64,000 nt of DNA from Prochlorococcus sp. AG-402-M18 (GTDB lineage: Bacteria > Cyanobacteriota > Cyanobacteriia > PCC-6307 > Cyanobiaceae), in assembly GCA_003216595.1 (NCBI GenBank), contig QCIQ01000001.1, positions 159,415 to 223,414 on the forward strand, given 5' to 3'. Below are positions 39,191 through 47,894 of the stretch, piece after piece (within the stretch, counting starts at the first letter, position 1; the number at the start of each line of letters is the position of its first letter). Under the pieces are notes generated by a model. It was given only the letters and a program-made list of their open reading frames with translations, had not been told where the DNA came from and made no database searches. Position numbers and translations under genes: made by a program.

Positions 39191-39322
39191 TTAGTTCTGT
39201 GACTTCTCATTAATCTTTTGATTTTCCTTTCTTGAGAGTGCCGCTTCGATTTGTGCTATGGCTTGTTGCAGTTGAGCATTTTTACTTATTGATTCATTGT
39301 CCTTTGCCAGATGCTTCTGCAT
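39191..39322 (-). CDS. Small coiled-coil protein, paralogue 2 (43 aa)
   Basis: Opens MQKHLAKDNESISKNAQLQQ; core AIAQIEAALSRKENQKINEK. Same amphipathic-helix pattern and strand as the 51-aa paralogue 455 bases away, but shorter at the N-terminus. An in-frame stop lies 4 codons before the ATG, so it is not the end of a longer gene. A local duplication is the simplest origin. Confidence 0.6.
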   Translation of the reverse strand: MQKHLAKDNESISKNAQLQQAIAQIEAALSRKENQKINEKSQN

Positions 39323-39477
39323 AACTTGTGATTAATTTGTCTTAGACAAAATAAATTAGCAGCTAAGCAAGCATCTTTAATTTAAATGAAGAAACCAAGA
39401 CAGTCTTTAACTAACTAAAAGCTAAAATTTGAATGTTCATGAGATATTCCATTATCTAACCTAAATGGGGAGTAACT

Positions 39478-39684
39478 ATGACAGAAGATTGGAAACCTGT
39501 AGATTCTCAAGTACTTGTTGATGCCTGGGAAGAAATTAAAGACTGTGCTGAAGGTATCCAAAAAGATCTTGCCTGCCCAGATGAGACTATTTCAAAAATG
39601 CTGAGGTCAGTAGCTGAAACTTTTGACAATAGTGTTGAAGAATTACTCGATAAAGCAGAAGAGGATTGGGAAGAAGTAAAATAG
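39478..39684 (+). CDS. Acidic hypothetical protein (68 aa)
   Basis: Very acidic, helical and soluble: MTEDWKPVDSQVLVDAWEEI, then CAEGIQKDLACPDETIS and a Glu/Asp-rich C-terminal helix (VEELLDKAEEDWEEVK). A good Shine-Dalgarno (GGGGAG) 6 bases before the ATG supports the start, unusual among its neighbours. The next small gene begins at the base after its stop. Function not recognised. Confidence 0.7.
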   Translation: MTEDWKPVDSQVLVDAWEEIKDCAEGIQKDLACPDETISKMLRSVAETFDNSVEELLDKAEEDWEEVK

Positions 39685-39840
39685 ATGTATCATCTAATTA
39701 TGAATCCAGATTTCTTTCAATCTCCTGATCCAGTAACTCATATTGGCCTATGGAAATCAATAGTTGGCTTATTCATAGTCTTATTCGCTACCTTTGTTGG
39801 TGTAGAAATCAGGCTAGGCAATGAAGATGAAGAACCATAA
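39685..39840 (+). CDS. Small single-helix membrane protein (51 aa)
   Basis: Begins immediately after the stop of the 68-aa gene, so it is probably translationally coupled. NPDFFQSPDPVTHIGLW leads into one helix (KSIVGLFIVLFATFVGVEI) and a short acidic tail (RLGNEDEEP). A second start at Met-6 (MNPDFFQS) is equally possible. The pair of an acidic soluble protein and a small membrane protein suggests a complex; that is inference. Confidence 0.65.
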   Translation: MYHLIMNPDFFQSPDPVTHIGLWKSIVGLFIVLFATFVGVEIRLGNEDEEP

Positions 39841-39987
39841 TAAATTCTTAATTGTTAATTAAAAGTAATTAATTAAAAACTATATTAATTATATTATCAT
39901 CTGAATTTCTAATATAATTTTTATAATTGAATAAAAAAATTATATTTATTATATAGATAATTATTATTTTTAATCATAAAAAATATT

Positions 39988-40530
39988 ATGCCTCCATGGA
40001 TGTCTGAAATCAGATCTGCGCAGAGAAAAGAATTTGGACTTGATTTCTCAAGATTTGTTCAACTAGCTACAATTGGAATTGATAATACGCCAAGGGTAAG
40101 AACAGTCGTATTTAGAGGATGGAGTGAATCATCTGAGATGGAAATATATATTGATAAAAGAAGTCAAAAATATTATGAATTAGATTTGAATAATAACGTA
40201 GAAATTTGCTGGTTTTTTTTAAGATCAAAATGTCAGTTCAGGCTAAGAGGAACATCTAGAGTTGGTTTAGTTAATGAAAACATTCATCATTGGAAGCACC
40301 TAAGTCAAGAATCTAAATCAATGTGGAGATGGCCAATGCCAGGAGAGGCTTATGATTATAATAAAAATATAGATTTAGCACTTAACGATAATGAGGATAA
40401 GTCTAATAATTTTATTTTATTAAAGATTAATATAACTTACGTTGATCAATTGCTACTACATAAACCTATTCATATAAGAAGAAGATGGTTCCTAAAAAAC
40501 GAATGGATTGAGGAACGTATCAACCCATAA
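39988..40530 (+). CDS. Pyridoxamine 5'-phosphate oxidase-like FMN-binding protein (Alr4036 type)
   Basis: PPOX-fold protein similar to the cyanobacterial Alr4036 family. SRFVQLATIGIDNTPRVRTV and VFRGWSES are the N-terminal signature, RSQKYYELDLNNNVEICWFF the FMN-phosphate region, and FILLKINITYVDQLLLH with a C-terminal RRRWFLKNEWIEERINP as in PdxH-like proteins. At 180 residues it is slightly shorter than classical PdxH. Whether it makes pyridoxal phosphate or only binds flavin cannot be told. Followed by a strong terminator. Confidence 0.8.
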   Translation: MPPWMSEIRSAQRKEFGLDFSRFVQLATIGIDNTPRVRTVVFRGWSESSEMEIYIDKRSQKYYELDLNNNVEICWFFLRSKCQFRLRGTSRVGLVNENIHHWKHLSQESKSMWRWPMPGEAYDYNKNIDLALNDNEDKSNNFILLKINITYVDQLLLHKPIHIRRRWFLKNEWIEERINP

Positions 40531-40536
40531 ATAATT

Positions 40537-40594
40537 GAGGATGACGAAGCTTACTGTTGGGGAAGCTTCATTATGTTCCGATCACCCTCTTTTT
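40537..40594 (+). terminator. Rho-independent terminator after the PPOX-like gene
   Basis: Outer arms GAGGATGA and TCACCCTC pair with one mismatch, and inner arms GAAGCTT and AAGCTTC pair perfectly. A T-rich tract (TCTTTTTATT) follows directly. Located 7 bases past the stop. Confidence 0.75.
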
Positions 40595-40701
40595 ATTCAT
40601 AGCAACGTTTTTTACTAATGGCAACAAGATTAATTAAATGCCAAAAATAATAGTTTATTAATATCAAAAACTTTTTGTTTTAAATTACTTAAATAAAAGA
40701 G

Positions 40702-40878
40702 TTATTTAGAGTGAAATTCTTTTTTTCCCCATGCCTTATGCTTTCTATCTAAATCTGATATCGAATTACATTGAGCTTTTAATTTCAGTAAATATGAAAC
40801 CTTCGAAATTTTGGTGTATGAGATTTTGTCTGTAGAGTCTACTATAGACTGGTATGCGGTTAAGTAATTACTACTCAT
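40702..40878 (-). CDS. Small basic hypothetical protein (58 aa)
   Basis: Opens MSSNYLTAYQSIVDSTDKIS, continues ISKVSYLLKLKAQCNSISDL and ends DRKHKAWGKKEFHSK. Soluble and basic, with a plausible two-helix pattern. Convergent with the terminator region of the PPOX-like gene. Not recognised. Confidence 0.5.
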   Translation of the reverse strand: MSSNYLTAYQSIVDSTDKISYTKISKVSYLLKLKAQCNSISDLDRKHKAWGKKEFHSK

Positions 40879-41344
40879 TAAGACCTTTTTCTAATATTAT
40901 AATATTGACTACACAATTTATAAAATTCAAATATTTTAATATTATTTTTCTTTTTCCTATACACTCTATTTGACAATATGAGCAATATAGATTTATGCAA
41001 TATTCAAGATAATGCGATTAAAATAAAGCTAACTTGATTAATTATTCTGCTATTTATACAATCATTTTTACTTGATTAATAAGTGCCTTTACATTCATTC
41101 CACAGTAATGAAATATAGATTATCTAGTCTTTCTTTGAACACCACTCATTTAAAAATAGATTAATGGTCTTAACTTATTTAGAAAATTGAAGAAAAATTG
41201 AGATCTAAAGATTTCTTCCTTATAAGACCATCCTGAATTATTATGTTAAGTGTATGCCTTTTACTATAAGATTTGATAACTCTTTTCAAGAAATTCACTT
41301 GGAAAAAGTCAGTACACAATCTTTTCTTATAAAGGTATCAGTGA
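40879..41344. other. 466-base gap before the tRNA gene
   Basis: No gene seen. Its right end must hold the tRNA promoter; TTATAA at 41327-41332 sits well for a -10 element, about 13 bases before the mature tRNA. ORFs of 18-19 codons occur but look random. Confidence 0.4.
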
Positions 41345-41418
41345 GTCAGTGTAGCTCAGCCGGTTAGAGCACAGCATTCATAACGCTGAGGTCGAGAGTT
41401 CAAGTCTCTCCACTGACA
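41345..41418 (+). tRNA. tRNA with CAT anticodon, probably elongator tRNA-Met
   Basis: A full cloverleaf folds by eye: acceptor GTCAGTG/CACTGAC (7 perfect pairs), D stem GCTC/GAGC, anticodon loop TTCATAA (anticodon CAT), T stem GAGAG/CTCTC with loop TTCAAGT, discriminator A, and no encoded CCA. G1-C72 pairing and the lack of three G-C pairs in the anticodon stem rule out the initiator. tRNA-Ile2, whose CAT is modified to lysidine, cannot be excluded. The last anticodon-stem pair (CAGCA/CGCTG) is A-C. Confidence 0.93.
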
Positions 41419-41537
41419 TTCTTAATTTTTAACCTATCAACGATATAGGTGATATCCAATTTAATATGTTTTTTTTATGTGAAATCTTAAAGGACTATCT
41501 TTTATAAGAAGTTATTATACAAAATGAAGAATTAATA

Positions 41538-41951
41538 TTATTTCAAATCGATTTGATTAAGTCGGTCTTTGAACGTTGCAGATGAAGAGTTGTCACTAGA
41601 TTTCGATGGATCAGCCAGGAATGATTGATTTTGGCGGCTAATATTATTATTTATACTTTTATTATATATAGAAAAATCTTTAGCATTGTTAAAACTTACA
41701 GTTGATTCATTACTATTGAGCTCATTACTTTTATTAGAATTATTAGATAATGAACTATTTTGTTTATTTGAAATAATTGATTCGTTTGAATTATCTAGAT
41801 TAGTATTATTGTTCTTATTAGAAGAGGCATTTTTCTTATTATTTAATGGATACTTTTTGACTTCATTTTTCAACTGATTTAATAGCTTATAATGATTTGA
41901 AGAACTATATTTTTTAACAAGAGATGGGTCCCAACTTATTGGATCATTCAT
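41538..41951 (-). CDS. Conserved-ended hypothetical protein with Asn/Ser-rich linker (137 aa)
   Basis: The ordered N-terminus (ISWDPSLVKKYSSSNHYKLL, then NQLKNEVKKYPL) and C-terminus (SATFKDRLNQIDLK) flank about 75 residues that are mostly Asn, Ser and Lys. The ends look conserved-protein-like; the middle is surely disordered. No membrane segment. Divergent from the peroxiredoxin, 122 bases between starts. Function not recognised. Confidence 0.65.
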   Translation of the reverse strand: MNDPISWDPSLVKKYSSSNHYKLLNQLKNEVKKYPLNNKKNASSNKNNNTNLDNSNESIISNKQNSSLSNNSNKSNELNSNESTVSFNNAKDFSIYNKSINNNISRQNQSFLADPSKSSDNSSSATFKDRLNQIDLK

Positions 41952-42073
41952 TTTATGGTTTATCCTCGATTGGATAGAAAGGCTAAGTTACTTTGGTGTT
42001 TACATGATAAATTATAAGTAGGAAAAGGGGAAGTTCTTCACCTTCCAAACCAAACAAATACAAATCAATTTCC

Positions 42074-42670
42074 ATGACGACAAACGAGTGCCTAAGGGTT
42101 GGAATGCAAGCTCCTGATTTTGCTGCTACAGCAGTCGTTGATCAAGAATTTAATGAGATATCGCTTTCTCAGTACAGGGGAAAGTATGTGGTTCTATTTT
42201 TCTATCCACTAGACTTCACATTTGTTTGCCCTACTGAGATAACAGCCTTTAGTGACAGATATAGTGATTTCAGTAGCAAGAACACTGAAGTGTTAGGTGT
42301 TTCAGTAGATAGTAAATTTACACATCTTGCTTGGATTCAAACACCAAGAAATGAGGGCGGGATTGGAGATATCAACTATCCTCTCGTGTCAGATCTTAAG
42401 CGTGAAATTTGCCAAGCTTATAATGTCTTAAATGAGGATGGAGAAGCTGATAGAGGGTTATTTATAATTAATCCAAGTGGAATAATTATGCATTCAACAA
42501 TCAATAAAGCCCCAGTTGGTCGCAACATAGATGAAACATTAAGAATTTTGCAAGCATATCAATATGTTGAATCTCACCCTGATGAAGTATGTCCTGCTGG
42601 TTGGACACCTGGTGACAAAACCATGAAAGAAGATCCTAAAGGTAGTAAGGAATACTTTTCAGCTCTATAG
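42074..42670 (+). CDS. Typical 2-Cys peroxiredoxin
   Basis: Thiol peroxidase reducing H2O2 and alkyl hydroperoxides, recycled by thioredoxin. The peroxidatic Cys is in [16 protein letters not shown] and the resolving Cys in [33 protein letters not shown] is family-typical. At 198 residues with no transit peptide it is the standard cytosolic cyanobacterial form (AhpC/Prx1 class). Convergent with the FtsH-like gene, 20 bases between stops. Confidence 0.96.
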   Translation: MTTNECLRVGMQAPDFAATAVVDQEFNEISLSQYRGKYVVLFFYPLDFTFVCPTEITAFSDRYSDFSSKNTEVLGVSVDSKFTHLAWIQTPRNEGGIGDINYPLVSDLKREICQAYNVLNEDGEADRGLFIINPSGIIMHSTINKAPVGRNIDETLRILQAYQYVESHPDEVCPAGWTPGDKTMKEDPKGSKEYFSAL

Positions 42671-42690
42671 AAAAAAATAAAAATTATATT

Positions 42691-44418
42691 TTAGGTCCTA
42701 GAAAGGTAGGCATTAAGTGATTTAATAACATATTCAGATTCAAGAGTTTCATTAACTACTAATTCTTCAACAAGATTATCCATTAAAGAAACTTTATCTG
42801 AAAGGAGTGTAATTGCATGATTAATAGCCTTATTCGCTATGGATAATATTTGCTTATCAATTTCTCTGCTTGTCTTTTGAGAATACTCTTTTGTATTTTT
42901 CAAAATATCCTTGCCGAGAAAAATTGAGTCTTTTTTTGAGTTATATGCAATAGGACCAAGATCAGAAAAACCAAATTTAGTAACCATTTGATTAGCCCAG
43001 AAATAAACATTTTCAAGGTCCTTTTGGGATCCTTGCGTAACTTCCTTAGACCCAAATACAATTATTTCAGCAGCTCTAGGACCAAGGGAAATAACAATTT
43101 TGCTATAAATATAACTGCGGGTTAAGAGACCACTATCTAAAGTCTCCTCATCAGGAGTGAAATAAGTCATTCCTGATAAATCTCCGAAAGACTTAAATAA
43201 AGAGATTTTTTCTAATTTATCTTGTGTAGGAATTAATAAGGCAACTAATGTTTTTCCAATAATCTGATATGCAATTTGTCTTTTTTTTGTGAGATCTGAA
43301 AGAGGCTTAGACAATATTCCAAATTTTGCTTTGTCGAGTGCCTTATCAAGTTCAATACTGCTAATGAGTGATTTATTTTTTCTGGCGGTATATATTGCAG
43401 CCTCGTTAAGGAGATTTTGCAAATCTGCTCCAGAAAAACCAGGCGTCTTAGTGGCCCAGTCCATAAGATTCACAGAATCGCATAATCGTTTTGTTCTGGC
43501 ATGCACAGACAAAATTTTATATCTAGATTTTCTGTCAGGAAGGGATATCTCGATCCGACGGTCAAATCTACCAGGTCTTGTTAATGCTTGATCTAGAACA
43601 TCGGGCCTATTCGTAGCAGCAATTACTATCACACCATTATTAGATTCGAATCCGTCCATCTCAGTTAGGAGTTGGTTTAGTGTTTGCTCTCTCTCATCAT
43701 TTCCTCCTCCAATCCCAGCCCCCCTCTGTCGTCCAATTGAGTCAATTTCATCAATAAAAACTATGCATGGAGATTTTGATTTGGCACTATTGAATAAATC
43801 TCTTACACGACCAGCACCAACACCTACAAACATTTCGACAAATTCCGATGCAGAAATAGAAAAGAAAGGAACATTTGCTTCTCCAGCAATTGCTCGTGCT
43901 AATAGTGTCTTACCAGTTCCTGGGGGACCGACCAATAAAACACCTTTTGGAGTTATTGCACCAAGGTCTATTAATAATTGAGGATTTCTTAAAAAGGTAA
44001 CTATTTCTTTTAATTCCTCGGATTCTTCATTTAATCCAGCCACATCATCAAAAGAGTATTTTCTCGCATCTTCGTCTCTCACTTGAGAAGAACGGGTAGA
44101 AAAACTCTGAATATTGTTTAATAACTTTGATGATCTTCTAATTAAAAATGTAAGGGATAAAACAAATAATAACGTAAGACCAGAACCAGTAATTATGTTT
44201 GCTAATCGTTGTTCAGATCTAATATCTCTTACAGTAAGAGGAACATTATATTGTTCTGATATCCTTAATATTTTCTGATCGTTAAAAAATATTGGAATTA
44301 ACTTTCTCTCTCCATTAACAAATTTAACCAAGACCTCTCTTCTATTTGGGATTAAAATAATTGATATAATTTCTCCGCTTTCAATATTCCTTAATAATTG
44401 ACTATAACTTTTACTCAT
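42691..44418 (-). CDS. FtsH-like AAA+ protein lacking the protease zinc motif
   Basis: The AAA module is intact: Walker A GPPGTGKT (residues 164-171), Walker B IVFIDEID (219-226), pore loop [17 protein letters not shown], and the second region of homology ending RPGRFDRR. The zinc peptidase HEAGH is replaced by QIIGK (residues 385-389, in [18 protein letters not shown]), so proteolysis is not expected. The AAE of the family appears as RAAEII, and QKDLEN keeps the third-ligand region. Only one N-terminal helix remains (about 74-94); the usual first helix is missing, and a stop 4 codons upstream excludes extension. It resembles plastid FtsHi proteins in concept. 575 residues. Confidence 0.93.
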   Translation of the reverse strand: MSKSYSQLLRNIESGEIISIILIPNRREVLVKFVNGERKLIPIFFNDQKILRISEQYNVPLTVRDIRSEQRLANIITGSGLTLLFVLSLTFLIRRSSKLLNNIQSFSTRSSQVRDEDARKYSFDDVAGLNEESEELKEIVTFLRNPQLLIDLGAITPKGVLLVGPPGTGKTLLARAIAGEANVPFFSISASEFVEMFVGVGAGRVRDLFNSAKSKSPCIVFIDEIDSIGRQRGAGIGGGNDEREQTLNQLLTEMDGFESNNGVIVIAATNRPDVLDQALTRPGRFDRRIEISLPDRKSRYKILSVHARTKRLCDSVNLMDWATKTPGFSGADLQNLLNEAAIYTARKNKSLISSIELDKALDKAKFGILSKPLSDLTKKRQIAYQIIGKTLVALLIPTQDKLEKISLFKSFGDLSGMTYFTPDEETLDSGLLTRSYIYSKIVISLGPRAAEIIVFGSKEVTQGSQKDLENVYFWANQMVTKFGFSDLGPIAYNSKKDSIFLGKDILKNTKEYSQKTSREIDKQILSIANKAINHAITLLSDKVSLMDNLVEELVVNETLESEYVIKSLNAYLSRT

Positions 44419-44591
44419 TTGATAGTTAAATCAACAAATTCAAAAGTATCTATATTTAAACTATAGTCAAAATGATATCTAACATGAGTTTATATAGGAA
44501 AATAGACAAGAAGTTAGTTTTTTCTCAATGGGTTTTTGTTAAATTGGTGCATGACGTTATAAAATAAAAAATCTGTAAATGTTTAGAAAAA

Positions 44592-44771
44592 ATGGCGGTA
44601 CCCAAGAAAAAAACCTCAAAAGGCAAGAGAAACCAAAGGCATGCTACATGGAAAAGTAAAGCTGCTATTGCTGCAGAAAAGGCTTTATCAATAGGAAAGT
44701 CTGTCCTGACTGGAAGAGCTCAAGGATTTGTTTATCCAATGAGTGAGTCTTCTGAAGAAGAATCTGATTAA
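44592..44771 (+). CDS. rpmF: 50S ribosomal protein L32
   Basis: 59 residues beginning [20 protein letters not shown], the classic L32 start, then [20 protein letters not shown] and QGFVYPMSE with an acidic tail. The bacterial zinc cysteines are absent, as in many cyanobacterial and plastid L32. Divergent from the FtsH-like gene and convergent with ycf20. Confidence 0.96.
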   Translation: MAVPKKKTSKGKRNQRHATWKSKAAIAAEKALSIGKSVLTGRAQGFVYPMSESSEEESD

Positions 44772-44775
44772 ACCA

Positions 44776-45105
44776 TTAAGAACCAAGCTTAAAGGCTTCA
44801 AGAATCAGGGCATATGTTGATCCAATTCTAAAATTATTAATTGAAATTATAATTATCGATAATTTTGAAAACTGAGATATTAGTGATAATCGAATTGATA
44901 GCTCCATAATAATAACAATTAAGATAGCAAGTAATATTGTGTTAACAGATTTATCTAATAAAAATGAAAGCAAACTATTGGTAAAATAAAAACCAATTAG
45001 TAAAGAAAGTACCATAATACTTCTCTTTCGCCAGGAGTCAGAGATAATTGAAGTGATAATACTGTCAATTAAATCTTGTAATTTGAGGTAGTTTGTTTTT
45101 TGCAT
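44776..45105 (-). CDS. ycf20: Ycf20 (DUF565) membrane protein
   Basis: Thylakoid or plastid-type membrane protein; algal and plant relatives affect non-photochemical quenching. The N-terminus (LKLQDLIDSIITSIISDSWR) leads into two helices (SIMVLSLLIGFYFTNSLL and ILLAILIVIIMELSIRLSL), and the conserved tail RIGSTYALILEAFKLGS is the family hallmark. At 109 residues it is normal. It sits 4 bases from rpmF (convergent) and 3 bases after the HAD gene, with which it is probably co-transcribed. Confidence 0.88.
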   Translation of the reverse strand: MQKTNYLKLQDLIDSIITSIISDSWRKRSIMVLSLLIGFYFTNSLLSFLLDKSVNTILLAILIVIIMELSIRLSLISQFSKLSIIIISINNFRIGSTYALILEAFKLGS

Positions 45106-45108
45106 TTG

Positions 45109-45855
45109 TCAATTTATAATATTTGTCAAATAGTGAAAATCAACATTATGATTAATTAATTTCTTTCCATAAACTATTTTTGATGGACTATATAAATCAC
45201 CAAGACTATTAACACATGCATTTGCTTTTCTAGATATATTTTTAATAGAACATGACCAGGGGGGCAATGTTAAAAGGCAATTAAGTTTTGCAGCCTTTGC
45301 CGCCTCAACACCAATTAACGAATCTTCAATGGCTATGGAGTTAGCTTCTGATGTTTCGCTTAATTTAAGTGCCAGATTGTATGCGTCAGGATACGGTTTG
45401 TGATTACTAACATCTTCGTATGTAATTACTTTAGAGAAAAAACTTAAGTGTGAACTAAGTGAGGAATTTAAAAAAGGTTCCAATGAATCTCTGCCGCTGG
45501 TCGTAACTATAAATTGTTTTATTCCATTGCTGTTGAGTTCTTTAATTAGCCTCAAGACACCTTCTCTAACTTTAATCTTTCCTGAAAATATTAAATTTTT
45601 ATAATGATGACGCTTCCTTGATTGGATTTTAGAACATTCGCTTTCCGAGAGGTGACTATGAATTTCATTCCGATAATGAATTATACGGTTAAAACCTCCT
45701 GATATTTCAAGAAGCTCTATATATTTACTCTTATTCCAGTACCAATCCAGATCAAAATCTTTAAAAGCTAAATTAAAAGCAACTCTATGGCCACACATTT
45801 CTGTGTCAGCTATCGTTCCATCTACATCCCAAAAGACTGCTTTTAATTTGTGCAT
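45109..45855 (-). CDS. HAD-superfamily hydrolase, CbbY/beta-phosphoglucomutase type
   Basis: HAD subfamily with a helical cap after the first motif. Motif I is FWDVDGTIADTE (Asp nucleophile and second Asp), motif II VTTSGRDSLEPF (Thr/Ser), the Lys in SNHKPYPDAYNLALK is motif III, and EDSLIGVEAAKAA is motif IV. CbbY relatives degrade the Rubisco inhibitor xylulose-1,5-bisphosphate, so that role is possible, but other sugar phosphates are equally likely. 248 residues. Divergent from recJ. Confidence 0.87.
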   Translation of the reverse strand: MHKLKAVFWDVDGTIADTEMCGHRVAFNLAFKDFDLDWYWNKSKYIELLEISGGFNRIIHYRNEIHSHLSESECSKIQSRKRHHYKNLIFSGKIKVREGVLRLIKELNSNGIKQFIVTTSGRDSLEPFLNSSLSSHLSFFSKVITYEDVSNHKPYPDAYNLALKLSETSEANSIAIEDSLIGVEAAKAAKLNCLLTLPPWSCSIKNISRKANACVNSLGDLYSPSKIVYGKKLINHNVDFHYLTNIIN

Positions 45856-45916
45856 GTTATTTCAGTGTAAAATAAATATAATTCTGATAAGTAAGGAATC
45901 AATCTAGGATAAGCTT

Positions 45917-47806
45917 TTGAAAACAGATCATAATTTAGTTAAACAATGGATATTGCCAAAACCAATAAACGAAGTTGCTATTGATAATATATATCTAAAT
46001 AGCATATTGTCGAAAGTCTTAATAAGACGAGGAATAGCCTTAAATAATGAATTAAAAGAATATATAGAACCTTCGGATCTTCCTGATCCTGAGGATCATT
46101 TCAATCAATTACATATTGCAACTCAAAGAATAATAGAAGCCTGCGAAAGAAACGAGCAGATAGCTATATGTGGTGATTATGATGCAGATGGCATCACAAG
46201 CACAGTACTTTTAGTAGAACTATTATCCAAACTTGGTGCTAATGTAAAACCATATATTCCATCAAGGCAAGATGATGGGTATGGACTAAATATAAATATG
46301 ATAAATGAAATAAATAAAAGCAATGTTAGGCTTGTTATAACAGTAGATAATGGAGTATCAGCATTTGAAGCAATTAATCGTTCAAAAGAGCTTGGAATCG
46401 ATCTAATTATAACCGATCATCATAAATTACCTGATTTTGATTTAGATATCTTTTCATTACTTCATCCAGAAAAAACACCATTTAATTCACCTTATAAATA
46501 TTTAGCTGGTGTTGGTATTGCATATCTATTAGCAAAAAATATATGTAGTAAATTAAATTATGATATTGATAAAACTACTGCCAATGCCTTCTTCTGTATA
46601 GGAACAGTGGCTGATATGGCCCCGCTTAAAGGCGCTAATAGAAAATGGCTCAAAGAGTGCCTTCCAAAACTACATCATACAAATAATAAAGGAATTAAAT
46701 CAATTATTAATAATCTATCAATCCAAAATACTTATATAACGACTGAAGATATAGGTTATAAAATAGCCCCATTAATCAACGCAGTTGGAAGAATAGGTGA
46801 TCCAAATCTAATAATTAATCTTTTTACAAATGAATCTAAAACTAGTATAGATATACTTACAAAAGAGTGTTTTGAAATGAATAGAGAAAGAAAAAGATTA
46901 ACATCGCAAATTGAAGTTCAGGCCTCAGAAATAGCACGAAAACAATTTTTGAGCGATAAGAAGTTTCTCGTTCTAATGAATAGAAGATGGCATCCAGGTA
47001 TAATAGGAATCGTAGCTGCAAGAGTCGTTGATAAATATAATTTACCTACAGCAATCCTGGGAAGAGCAAATGATGGAAGCTTCAGAGGATCAGTAAGATC
47101 TAATAACAGATTAAAAGTAAATACGGCATTAGATGAATGTAGTGATCTTTTAATAGCACATGGTGGACATTCTGCTGCTGCTGGTTTTTCAATAAAAGAA
47201 AAAAATATTAATCTTCTTAGTGAAAGACTAAATAAAATAGCTATCAGAGAATTTAACAATATTGACTTAAATAAATCAATAAACCCTGATGCATGTTTAA
47301 GACTCAAGGATATTAATCAAGAATTTTATAGGCAGTTGAGTTTGCTTGGTCCCTTTGGAATCATGAATCCTACCCCGATTTTTTGGACTAGAAAATGCAA
47401 AATTCTCGATATATTTAGGCTTAAAGGTGTCCACATAAAAATGATCGTTGATGATGGGACTTCATCAATAAATGCAATAAAATGGAATGGATCAATAAAT
47501 CTAAAGAAGAATGATTTAATAGATATAGCATTTTATATTGAAATTAATAAATGGAAAAATTCTGAAAGTATTCAATTAAATATCATTGATATTAAATATC
47601 ATACAAGCATTATCGACTTAAAGTTACATAATCATTTATATAAATGCCAACTAATTGACAATAAACATATTTTAATCACAAACGCAAAAGGTCAGTGTAT
47701 TAGTTCAGATTTATCAAATTCTTCTAAAAATTTAAATAAAAAGCAAATCATATTTGCAAAAAAGATACTCTCTTTTGCAGAGATAGCTCTTGGCAAGGCT
47801 GCTTAG
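45917..47806 (+). CDS. recJ: Single-stranded-DNA-specific exonuclease RecJ
   Basis: 5'-3' ssDNA exonuclease acting in recombination and repair. DHH-superfamily motifs are GDYDADGITSTVLL, VITVDNGVS, LIITDHHKLP and the DHHA1 segment AHGGHSAAAGFSI. The C-terminal OB region (GPFGIMNPTPIFWTR) is present. At 629 residues it is near the usual size. The start is TTG after AGGATAAGC, since no ATG lies between it and the conserved region. psb30 lies 5 bases downstream on the other strand. Confidence 0.94.
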   Translation: MKTDHNLVKQWILPKPINEVAIDNIYLNSILSKVLIRRGIALNNELKEYIEPSDLPDPEDHFNQLHIATQRIIEACERNEQIAICGDYDADGITSTVLLVELLSKLGANVKPYIPSRQDDGYGLNINMINEINKSNVRLVITVDNGVSAFEAINRSKELGIDLIITDHHKLPDFDLDIFSLLHPEKTPFNSPYKYLAGVGIAYLLAKNICSKLNYDIDKTTANAFFCIGTVADMAPLKGANRKWLKECLPKLHHTNNKGIKSIINNLSIQNTYITTEDIGYKIAPLINAVGRIGDPNLIINLFTNESKTSIDILTKECFEMNRERKRLTSQIEVQASEIARKQFLSDKKFLVLMNRRWHPGIIGIVAARVVDKYNLPTAILGRANDGSFRGSVRSNNRLKVNTALDECSDLLIAHGGHSAAAGFSIKEKNINLLSERLNKIAIREFNNIDLNKSINPDACLRLKDINQEFYRQLSLLGPFGIMNPTPIFWTRKCKILDIFRLKGVHIKMIVDDGTSSINAIKWNGSINLKKNDLIDIAFYIEINKWKNSESIQLNIIDIKYHTSIIDLKLHNHLYKCQLIDNKHILITNAKGQCISSDLSNSSKNLNKKQIIFAKKILSFAEIALGKAA

Positions 47807-47810
47807 GCTT

Positions 47811-47894
47811 TTATACTCCTCTTCTATAGAAAATTAAAGCAATAATTGCTGGCCCTGCAAGAAAGACTGCTACAAGAGGCAAAAGGTTTCCCAT
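47811..47894 (-). CDS. psb30: Photosystem II protein Psb30 (Ycf12)
   Basis: A 27-residue peptide, MGNLLPLVAVFLAGPAIIAL followed by IFYRRGV: one membrane helix with the GPAII motif and an Arg-Arg-Gly end as in Psb30/Ycf12, a low-mass subunit at the edge of photosystem II. It is shorter at its N-terminus than Psb30 of other cyanobacteria, as expected in picocyanobacteria. It sits convergent with recJ with 4 bases between stop codons. Confidence 0.8.
   Translation of the reverse strand: MGNLLPLVAVFLAGPAIIALIFYRRGV

Noticed and set aside
36000-41500. Prophage, insertion sequence or CRISPR array in the small-protein region
   Set aside because: No integrase, transposase, phage structural gene, terminal inverted repeats or regularly spaced repeats seen.
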